From Shinella zoogloeoides (lineage in GTDB: Bacteria; Pseudomonadota; Alphaproteobacteria; Rhizobiales; Rhizobiaceae), in the NCBI RefSeq assembly GCF_020883495.1, contig NZ_CP086610.1, positions 2,275,501 through 2,339,500 of the forward strand: DNA of 64,000 nucleotides. Reading direction: 5' to 3'. The notes under the pieces were generated by a model that did no database searches, was not told the origin of the DNA, and saw only the letters and a program-made list of their open reading frames with translations. Positions 57,418-64,000 of the stretch are shown here, piece after piece. The position numbers and the translations under genes are program-made. Numbering within the stretch: the first letter of the stretch is position 1; each line of letters starts with the position of its first letter.

Positions 57418-58677
57418 TCAGCCTTCCGTTGCAAGAACCTCCAGCCGGGCAAGCAGCTTTGCCCGGCTCTCATGGAAATTCCCGGCAACCCACGCGTCCT
57501 CGATGGCCGACAGCGCCGCGCCGACCTTCGGTCCGGCGGGAATACCGGCGGCCAGCACATCCGCGCCCGTCAGCGGGAAGGACGGCTTCCGCCACTTGCC
57601 GGCGCGCGCCAGAAGCCGCTGGCAGAGGCCGGCGCAGACCAGCGCCGCGGGATCGCCCGGCCCGCGCGCCCGCGCGGCGGCAAGCGCCAGCCTGAGGCGC
57701 ATCACCAGCCCTTGCGGCCCGTTTCGGTACAGCAGCCGGTCGAAGGCGGTTTCGGCAAGCTTCGGCGCAATCTCCGGCGCGGATGCCCAGTAATCGAGCA
57801 TGGCGGCTTCCGCTTTGGAAAGACGCAGGCGCTCGGCGAGCCGCTTCAGCCGCTCCCGGTCGGCGGGCACCATGGCGGCAAGGCGCAGCAGCGCGTCCGG
57901 CGTCCAGCCGAAGGCCTTTTCCGCCTCGATCAGGCCGGGAATGGCGTCGATGCCCCACTTTTCCGTCTCGGGCAGGATTTCCGTGAGAACGCCCGCCTGC
58001 CGCATCCACAGCAGCGCGCGGCCCGGATCGGGCGCGCCGAGCAGCTTCTTCGTCTCGGACCAGACCCGCTCGGCCGACAGCCTTGCAAGGCTCTCCTTCG
58101 CCCGCGCGCAGGCCTTCAGCCCCTCCGCATCCGGCCGGCCGCTGCCATAGAGCGCGAAGAAACGGAAGAAACGCAGGATGCGCAGGTGATCCTCCGCGAT
58201 GCGCGTCGCGGCGTCGCCGATGAAGCGCACCGTGCGGCTTTCGATATCCGGCAGGCCGTTCACGAGGTCGATCACCGCCCCGTCCTGCGTGGCGTAGAGC
58301 GCATTGATGGTGAGGTCGCGCCGCTCGGCATCGGCCTGCCAGTCGGTGCCGAAGGCGACTTCCGCGTGCCGCCCGTCCGTCGCGACATCCCGGCGCAGCG
58401 TGGTCACCTCGAAGGGCACGCCGTCGATGACGAGCGTCACCGTACCGTGTTCGATGCCCGTCGGCACCGCCTTGATGCCCGCCGCCTTCGCCCGCTCCAC
58501 CACGGCCTGTGGCCGCAGGGTTGTGGCGATATCCACATCGGCCACCGGCAGGCCCATCAGGCTGTTGCGCACGGCCCCGCCGGCCACGCGCGCCTCGCCG
58601 CCGTCGCCGTTGAGCAGCGCCAGCACGCGCATCAGCGCCGGATCGGAAAACCATGTCTCGCCGGAGACAGACGTCAT
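57418..58677 (-). CDS. cca: CCA tRNA nucleotidyltransferase (class II)
   Basis: A 419-residue polymerase-beta-type enzyme that adds or repairs the CCA end of tRNAs. The head has GGAVRNSLMGLPVADVDIAT with catalytic acidic residues, and RRDLTINALYATQDGAVIDL. The neck selects nucleotides (EDHLRILRFFRFFALYG). The C-terminal body and tail are the alphaproteobacterial PcnB-like extension. It overlaps the upstream NUDIX gene by 4 bp, so they are in one operon. Confidence 0.96.
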   Translation of the reverse strand: MTSVSGETWFSDPALMRVLALLNGDGGEARVAGGAVRNSLMGLPVADVDIATTLRPQAVVERAKAAGIKAVPTGIEHGTVTLVIDGVPFEVTTLRRDVATDGRHAEVAFGTDWQADAERRDLTINALYATQDGAVIDLVNGLPDIESRTVRFIGDAATRIAEDHLRILRFFRFFALYGSGRPDAEGLKACARAKESLARLSAERVWSETKKLLGAPDPGRALLWMRQAGVLTEILPETEKWGIDAIPGLIEAEKAFGWTPDALLRLAAMVPADRERLKRLAERLRLSKAEAAMLDYWASAPEIAPKLAETAFDRLLYRNGPQGLVMRLRLALAAARARGPGDPAALVCAGLCQRLLARAGKWRKPSFPLTGADVLAAGIPAGPKVGAALSAIEDAWVAGNFHESRAKLLARLEVLATEG

Positions 58678-59306
58678 GCATAGAGCCTTTCATAGATCAC
58701 CCGCACGATGCCGGCGGTGATGCCCCAGATGTTATGCCCCTCATAGGGCATGCGATAATAATGCCGCTCGTCGCCGAGCCAGACGCCGCTGCCCCGTTCG
58801 TGGTTGCGCGGGTCCATGAGGAAGGAGAGCGGCACGTCGAAGACCTTCTCCACCTCGGCCGGATTGGGAACCAGTTCGAAACCCGGCTGCACCACCGCCA
58901 GCACCGGCGTGATCGAGAAGCCCGACAGCGCCTTGTATTGCGGCAGCCGGCCGACAGGTTCGACGAAGCGGCGGTCGAGGCTGATTTCCTCCTCCGCCTC
59001 GCGCATCGCCGCCGTCTCGGCGTCGCCATCCTCCGCATCCACCGCCCCGCCCGGAAAGGCGACCTGGCCGGAATGCTTGCGCATGGTCGCCGTGCGCTGG
59101 GTGAAGATGACGCGCGCCTCCACGCCATCGTCGACGACGGGAACCAGCACGGCCGCATCGCGCAGCTTCATGTCCTCAAGATGGGGAATGACGCCGGGAT
59201 TGAGCAGGCTGTCGCCGTGTTCGCGCCAGCTCTCCTCGCCGAGCGTCAGGGTCTGCGCGACGGCCCGGCGGCGGAATTCGGCGGCGCTGTAGGGCGCAAG
59301 GCTCAT
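58674..59306 (-). CDS. NUDIX hydrolase, CoA pyrophosphatase-like
   Basis: A 210-residue enzyme. The NUDIX box is GGAVDAEDGDAETAAMREAE followed by EEISL, and the preceding VIFTQRTATMRKHSGQVAFP is the CoA-pyrophosphatase-specific (NUDT7/NudL) signature. It likely hydrolyses CoA or related nucleoside diphosphates. ATG 59306 gives an overlap of 4 bp with the DUF1285 gene upstream and 4 bp with cca downstream. Confidence 0.93.
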   Translation of the reverse strand: MSLAPYSAAEFRRRAVAQTLTLGEESWREHGDSLLNPGVIPHLEDMKLRDAAVLVPVVDDGVEARVIFTQRTATMRKHSGQVAFPGGAVDAEDGDAETAAMREAEEEISLDRRFVEPVGRLPQYKALSGFSITPVLAVVQPGFELVPNPAEVEKVFDVPLSFLMDPRNHERGSGVWLGDERHYYRMPYEGHNIWGITAGIVRVIYERLYA

Positions 59307-59920
59307 CGGGACAAGGCATCCAGTTCGGCCGCCGGCATGACCGGGAAGACCATTCCGCCGGAGCGCACCGCGAACATCGGCACGCCATCGATGTCGACGG
59401 TCTCGCCCAGCGCCACCAGATCGTACATCACCGCCCGCGAGACCAGCGCCTCCAGCCGGCCGCGCACGAGGAGATAGGGCTTCAGCTCGCTGTTCCCCCC
59501 CGCGATGACGAAGCGCAGCGGATGCTCCGGCCCCGCCCCCACCACATCGCCGACATTGGTGCGGAAGGTCAGCACCTGCGCCGCGCCCTCTCCGCTCACA
59601 TTCATCTCCACCGCAAGGAAAGGCGCATCGACGACGCGGATGCCGACCTTCTCGACCGGCGTCACCAGATAGGTCTTCCCATCCTCGTCCCTGCGCAGGA
59701 CCGTGGAGAACAGCCGCACCAGCGGCGCGCGGCCGATGGGCGTTCCCATATAGAACCACGTGCCGTCGGCGCGGATTTCCATGTCGATATCGCCGCAGAA
59801 CGGCGGATTCCAGCGCTCGACGGGCGGCAGGCCACGCCCGCCGGTCTCGGCGCCTGCGCGCGAGATCAGGGCGGCCAGTCCCGCAGCGTCCGTGCTTTCG
59901 CGAATTTCACCCGTTGCCAT
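59303..59920 (-). CDS. DUF1285 domain-containing protein
   Basis: A 205-residue protein with the DUF1285 pattern: PPVERWNPPFCGDIDMEIRA, DGTWFYMGTPIGRAPLVRLF and GKTYLVTPVEKVGIRVVDAP. The C-terminal half has beta-rich segments (VEMNVSGEGAAQVLTFRTNV). Function unknown; it is the first gene of the DUF1285-NUDIX-cca operon found across Rhizobiales. MATGEIRES at ATG 59920 is chosen over the longer frame to 60076. Confidence 0.9.
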   Translation of the reverse strand: MATGEIRESTDAAGLAALISRAGAETGGRGLPPVERWNPPFCGDIDMEIRADGTWFYMGTPIGRAPLVRLFSTVLRRDEDGKTYLVTPVEKVGIRVVDAPFLAVEMNVSGEGAAQVLTFRTNVGDVVGAGPEHPLRFVIAGGNSELKPYLLVRGRLEALVSRAVMYDLVALGETVDIDGVPMFAVRSGGMVFPVMPAAELDALSR

Positions 59921-60093
59921 TGTTCCGTCCCGGTTCACCCCTATCTCCGCGAGAGGAAAAGGTGGATACAGACACGAGATAGTCATTTCGTGGCCGCTTG
60001 TCAGCCACGGCTGCGCTAATAAGCTTTCCATAGAGCGGGCGAACGCGGCGGGGCCACGATTCGCCGGCCGCTTCAAACGGACTGGAGACGACC

Positions 60094-61107
60094 ATGGGCG
60101 TTCTGAATTCCCCCGATGCGGGCCTCGACGAAAAGGCGGTGATCGCGGCCGCCGAACGCGCGCTGTCCGATATCGCCCGCATCCGCCAGGAAGTCGCCAA
60201 GGTCATCTTCGGTCAGGAAAGTGTGATCGAGCAGACCCTGCTCGCCGTGCTCTCCGGCGGCCATGCGTTGCTGGTGGGCGTGCCCGGCCTTGCCAAGACC
60301 CGGCTGGTCGCCACGCTCGGCACCGTGCTCGGCCTTTCGGCAAGCCGCATCCAGTTCACGCCCGACCTCATGCCCTCCGATATCCTCGGCTCGGAAGTGA
60401 TGGATCAGGACGAGAACGGCAAGCGCTCCTTCCGCTTCGTGCCCGGCCCGATCTTCACCCAGCTCCTCATGGCCGACGAGATCAACCGCGCCTCGCCGCG
60501 CACCCAGTCCGCCCTGCTGCAGGCCATGCAGGAATATCACGTGACGATCGCCGGCGCGCGCAACGACCTGCCGAAGCCCTTCCATGTGCTGGCGACGCAG
60601 AACCCGCTGGAGCAGGAAGGCACCTATCCGCTGCCGGAAGCCCAGCTCGACCGCTTCCTGCTGCAGGTCGACGTGCATTATCCCGAGCTTGCCGCCGAAC
60701 GGCAGATCCTCCTGGAAACCACCGGCCTCAACGAAGCGCGGGCCGACGCCGTCCTTTCCGCCGAGCGCCTGATCGAGATCCAGGCCCTTATCCGCCAGAT
60801 GCCCGTCAGCGAGAAGGTGCTGGACGCGATCCTGTCGCTGGTGCGCGCCGCCCGCCCCGGCAACGGCAACGCCGCCACCGACAAGCATGTCGCCTGGGGT
60901 CCCGGTCCGCGCGCCGGGCAGGCGATGATGCTCTGCGCCCGCGCCCGCGCGCTCTACGACGGCCGCCTCGCGCCCTCCGTGGACGACGTGCTGGCGCTGG
61001 CCGAACCCATTCTCCAGCACCGCATGGCGCTGACCTTCGGCGCGCGCGCCGAGGGCATGTCGGTGCGCGACGTCATCGCAGGCCTCGTCCGGCAGGCGGG
61101 CGGCTGA
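60094..61107 (+). CDS. MoxR-type AAA+ ATPase
   Basis: A 337-residue chaperone-like ATPase. Walker A is GVPGLAKTRLVATLG, Walker B FTQLLMADEINRASP, sensor 1 VLATQNPLEQEGTYPLPEAQ and sensor 2 near the end. MoxR proteins help assemble metal-centre or complex proteins with VWA-domain partners. The next two genes (DUF58, then a BatA/DUF4159 protein) are its usual partners. The ATG at 60094 follows the SD ggagacg. Confidence 0.94.
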   Translation: MGVLNSPDAGLDEKAVIAAAERALSDIARIRQEVAKVIFGQESVIEQTLLAVLSGGHALLVGVPGLAKTRLVATLGTVLGLSASRIQFTPDLMPSDILGSEVMDQDENGKRSFRFVPGPIFTQLLMADEINRASPRTQSALLQAMQEYHVTIAGARNDLPKPFHVLATQNPLEQEGTYPLPEAQLDRFLLQVDVHYPELAAERQILLETTGLNEARADAVLSAERLIEIQALIRQMPVSEKVLDAILSLVRAARPGNGNAATDKHVAWGPGPRAGQAMMLCARARALYDGRLAPSVDDVLALAEPILQHRMALTFGARAEGMSVRDVIAGLVRQAGG

Positions 61108-61120
61108 ACGGGATAGAAGC

Positions 61121-62041
61121 ATGGCATCCGTCGGCCAGATCGTCCAACCGACCCCGACCCGCGAGATTCTCTCGCGGGCGCAGGCCCGCGCCGCCCTCAT
61201 TCCCGATTGCATGGTGGAGGCTCGACGCCTCGCCAATACGGTGATCGCCGGCTGGCACGGTCGCCGCAAGCGCGGCATCGGCGAGAATTTCTGGCAGTTC
61301 CGCCCCTATGTCGACGGCGAGAGCCTGTCGCGCATCGACTGGCGGCGCTCGGCCCGCGACGACCATACCTATGTGCGCGACCGCGAATGGGAGGCCGCCC
61401 ATACCGTCTGGATCTGGGCCGACCTTTCCCCGTCGATGATGTACAAGTCCAGCTTCGGCTCCGTCTCGAAGGAAAGCCGCGCGCTCGTGCTCATGCTGGC
61501 GCTCGCCGAAATCCTCGCCCGCTCCGGCGAGCGCATCGGCTGCCCCGGCATCATGGAGCCGATCGCCGCGCGCAACACCGCCGAGCGCCTCGCGACCGCC
61601 CTGATGCACGCGCCCGCGACCGGCGGCCTGCCGGACACCGCCATGATCCGCGGCAGCAGCGATATCGTGCTGATCGGCGATTTCCTCGATCCCATCGCCG
61701 ATGTGATGGACCGCCTCGGCCCCCTCGCCCGCCGCGGCCTGCGCGGCCATGTCGTCGAGATCGCCGACCCGGCGGAGGAGCTTTTCCCCTTTACCGGCCG
61801 CACCGAATTCACCGACCCCGAGAGCGGCGAGAAGCTGACGGCCGGCCGCGCCGAAACGCTGAAGGACGACTACGCCCGCGCCTATGCCGCGCGGCGCGAG
61901 ACCCTTGCCGATAACCTGCGCCATCTCGGCTGGAGCTTCGTTTCCCACCGCACGGACCGCCTCGCCTCCGAGGCGCTGGTGGCCATGCACGCCTATCTTT
62001 CCGGCATGCCGGCGATGCGGGCGGAAGGGATCGGCCGATGA
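61121..62041 (+). CDS. DUF58 domain-containing protein (VWA-like), MoxR partner
   Basis: A 306-residue soluble protein with the DUF58 signature GKRKRGIGENFWQFRPYVDG-like segment (RRKRGIGENFWQFRPYVDGE) and IDWRRSARDDHTYVRDREWE. A VWA-like metal site is suggested by the acidic/Ser pattern WADLSPSMMYKSS. It is 13 bp after moxR and overlaps the next gene by 4 bp (ATGA). Role presumed in assembly or stress. Confidence 0.92.
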   Translation: MASVGQIVQPTPTREILSRAQARAALIPDCMVEARRLANTVIAGWHGRRKRGIGENFWQFRPYVDGESLSRIDWRRSARDDHTYVRDREWEAAHTVWIWADLSPSMMYKSSFGSVSKESRALVLMLALAEILARSGERIGCPGIMEPIAARNTAERLATALMHAPATGGLPDTAMIRGSSDIVLIGDFLDPIADVMDRLGPLARRGLRGHVVEIADPAEELFPFTGRTEFTDPESGEKLTAGRAETLKDDYARAYAARRETLADNLRHLGWSFVSHRTDRLASEALVAMHAYLSGMPAMRAEGIGR

Positions 62042-64000
62042 GCGCGTTCGCCTTCGCCTTTCCCGCCGTGCTCGCCGCACTGGTCCTCCTGCCCGTCATC
62101 TGGTGGCTGCTGCGGCTGACGCCGCCCAAGCCCGCCAGCGAGGTCTTCCCGCCCTTCGCCATCCTCGCCTCCATCCTCAAGCGCGAGGAAACGCCCGCGC
62201 AAAGCCCCTGGTGGCTGACGCTGCTGCGCATGCTGATGGCCGCCGCCGTCATCCTCGCCATCGCCGATCCGGTCTTCAACCCGCGCACCAACACGCTTGC
62301 GACCAGCGGCCCGCTCGTCCTAGTCGTGGACAATAGCTGGGCCGCCGCCACCGACTGGAAGCGGCGCGCCGAGACCGCCTCCGCGCTGATCGACGATGCG
62401 GAGAGCCGTGACGTGCCGGTCTCGCTGGTGCTGACCGCCGACCGCGCGCACGACGCCGTTCCGGTCGACGCCGTGACCGCCCGCAACCGTCTCGCCGCCG
62501 CCGGGCCGCGCCCGCTGCCGGCCGAGCGCGGCGGGGCTGTCGCGGCGCTGCGCACAGCGCTCGACGGCACGACGCCCGGCACCCTCGCCTTCATCACCGA
62601 CGGCATGGCGGGCAGCGGGACCGACGACACGGTCGCCGCCCTCAAGGCCCTCTCGCCCGCCGAGTTTCGCCTGATCGCCGGCGATGGCGCGCCCGCCGTC
62701 GCCGTCACCGCCGCGACCAATGGCGCGGACGCCCTTTCCGTCAGCCTGACCCGGCTCGTCGGCGGCCCGGCGCGCAGCCTGCCGCTGACCGCGCATGACA
62801 GCCGCGGCCGCCCCATCGCCACCGGCACCGCCGATTTCGCCGCCGGCGCGACCACGACGACCGGCACGATCGCCGCCCCCTTCGAACTGCGCAACGACTT
62901 CTCCCGCCTCACCATCGACGGGCTCGCCAATGCCGGCGGCACCTATCTGCTGGACAATTCCTTCCGCCGCCGCCGCGTCGCCTTCCTTTCCGGCGAGGTG
63001 CTGGATGCCAGCCAGCCGCTGCTTTCGCCGCTGCACTACATCAACCGCGCGCTCGCGCCCTATGCCGACCTCATCCAGCCGAGCGTGGCCGACCTTTCCT
63101 CGGCCATTCCCGAACTGCTGGAGCAAAAGCCCTCCGTGCTGATCATGGCCGATATCGGCCGCCTGCCGGAAGGCGTGCAGGACGAGGTGAAGCGCTGGAT
63201 CGAGGCCGGCGGCATGCTGATCCGCTTCGCCGGCCCGCGCCTTGCCGCCGCGCCCGCCGACGATCCGCTGGTTCCCGTCATGCTGCGCAAGGGCGAACGC
63301 GCGCTCGGCGGCGCGCTCTCCTGGTCCGAGCCGCAACCGCTTGCCGCCTATCCGGCAGGCAGCCCCTTCTTCGGCATGCGCGCGCCGGAAAATATCCTCG
63401 TCAAGCGCCAGGTGCTGGCCGAGCCGACACCGGACCTTGCCGAACGCACCTGGGCAAGCCTTGCCGACGGCACGCCGCTGGTCACGACCGGCCCGCTCGG
63501 CGCCGGCCGCATCGTGCTCTTCCATGTCAGCGCGGAAACCGGCTGGTCCAACCTGCCGCTCTCCGGCGATTTCGTGGAAATGCTCCGCCGCACCGTGCAG
63601 CTTTCGCGCGGCGGCGTCGCAACGGGCGGCAGCGGCCAGCAGGCGCAGGGCCTGCCGCCATACCGCCTGATGACCGCAAGCGGCACGCTTGCCGCCGCCA
63701 CCGGCGAGGCGAAGCCGCTCGCCGCCGGCGACGCCGGACGGACCGCCGCCAGCTTCGACAACCCGCCCGGCCTCTACGGCACCGCGGACGGCTATGTCGC
63801 CCACAACCTCTTCCCGGCCGGATACGCGATCGCCCCGCTCGCCCTGCCGGACGGCGCATCCATCCGGCGCGAGCCGCTGGCCGGTAAGGAGACCTGGTCG
63901 CTGAAACCGCACCTCCTCACCCTCGCCGCCCTGCTGCTGCTTGCCGATTGCGCCATCGTGCTCCTGATGGGCGGGGCCTTCGCCATGCGCCGCACGCCGA
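62038..64000 (+). CDS. BatA/DUF4159-type membrane protein, 5' part only
   Basis: The frame opens at ATG 62038 inside the DUF58 stop (ATGA overlap) and has no stop before the window edge, giving at least 654 residues. Two N-terminal helices (about 6-25 and 60-78; LAALVLLPVIWWLLRL) belong to the Aerotolerance/BatA N-terminal domain. A VWA-like region follows (VLVVDNSWAAATDWKRRAET), then a glutamine-amidotransferase-like segment (VLIMADIGRLPEGVQDEVKR, GGMLIRFAGPRL) as in DUF4159 proteins. A further helix pair begins near 63920. It completes the moxR-DUF58 operon. Confidence 0.85.
   Translation, partial: MSAFAFAFPAVLAALVLLPVIWWLLRLTPPKPASEVFPPFAILASILKREETPAQSPWWLTLLRMLMAAAVILAIADPVFNPRTNTLATSGPLVLVVDNSWAAATDWKRRAETASALIDDAESRDVPVSLVLTADRAHDAVPVDAVTARNRLAAAGPRPLPAERGGAVAALRTALDGTTPGTLAFITDGMAGSGTDDTVAALKALSPAEFRLIAGDGAPAVAVTAATNGADALSVSLTRLVGGPARSLPLTAHDSRGRPIATGTADFAAGATTTTGTIAAPFELRNDFSRLTIDGLANAGGTYLLDNSFRRRRVAFLSGEVLDASQPLLSPLHYINRALAPYADLIQPSVADLSSAIPELLEQKPSVLIMADIGRLPEGVQDEVKRWIEAGGMLIRFAGPRLAAAPADDPLVPVMLRKGERALGGALSWSEPQPLAAYPAGSPFFGMRAPENILVKRQVLAEPTPDLAERTWASLADGTPLVTTGPLGAGRIVLFHVSAETGWSNLPLSGDFVEMLRRTVQLSRGGVATGGSGQQAQGLPPYRLMTASGTLAAATGEAKPLAAGDAGRTAASFDNPPGLYGTADGYVAHNLFPAGYAIAPLALPDGASIRREPLAGKETWSLKPHLLTLAALLLLADCAIVLLMGGAFAMRRTP

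Overview
This is a 64 kb stretch of a high-GC chromosome from an alphaproteobacterium of the order Hyphomicrobiales (Rhizobiales), most likely family Rhizobiaceae (Rhizobium, Agrobacterium, Ensifer or Shinella-like). The evidence is the gene order greA-lpsB-lrp-trxB-lsrB followed by two tandem AbcR-type small RNAs, the neighbourhood rplY/pth/ychF, the petABC operon, a PetP/PetR regulator pair, a BA14K-family protein, and palindromic repeats of rhizobial type. Almost everything is chromosomal core. I see no prophage, insertion sequence, CRISPR array, rRNA or tRNA gene.

Layout. 1-2.2 kb: the end of a RibD-like reductase, then a divergent AmpR-type regulator and class D beta-lactamase. 2.3-10.4 kb: carB, greA, the LPS mannosyltransferase lpsB, an Lrp regulator, thioredoxin reductase and the LysR regulator LsrB/VtlR. 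carB and greA each have an intrinsic-terminator-like hairpin in the 5' leader. 10.4-12.4 kb: two tandem AbcR sRNAs, then an ArsR regulator with an old yellow enzyme. 12.4-20 kb: aspartate aminotransferase, a degenerate EAL protein, a PQQ-type sugar dehydrogenase, a DMT exporter, a cold-shock gene with a long leader, BA14K, a glyoxalase-like hydrolase and several small membrane proteins. 20-22 kb: an Lrp regulator divergent from hppD (tyrosine degradation), with a repeated candidate operator between them.

22.4-25.1 kb: petP-petR-histidine kinase. 25-34 kb: csaA, proC, ybjN, a UbiK-like gene, then a long plus-strand run lgt, MidA-like methyltransferase, pgeF, M24-fold protein, lipoprotein and prs, followed by a triple Kazal-domain lipoprotein. 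34-44.8 kb: benE, an exported unknown, rplY, a GGDEF-EAL protein plus a periplasmic binding protein, pth, clpS, ychF and a MaoC pair. 44.8-48.2 kb: apt and petABC (cytochrome bc1). 48.5-53 kb: two ABC exporter half-transporters with a parDE toxin-antitoxin pair between them, and a candidate 19-residue leader peptide upstream. 53.4-64 kb: trmL, a RIME-like palindrome, a CorC-type protein, hemF, two small proteins, a DUF1285-NUDIX-CCA operon, and a moxR-DUF58-BatA/DUF4159 operon that leaves the window.

The most distinctive signals are regulatory rather than new gene families: leader hairpins before carB and greA, a perfect inverted repeat placed for LsrB/VtlR upstream of the first AbcR copy, AmpR paired with a class D rather than class C beta-lactamase, 40-bp-spaced repeats upstream of hppD, and the leader ORF before an ABC exporter. 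Large ORFs antisense to carB and other genes are treated as high-GC shadows.
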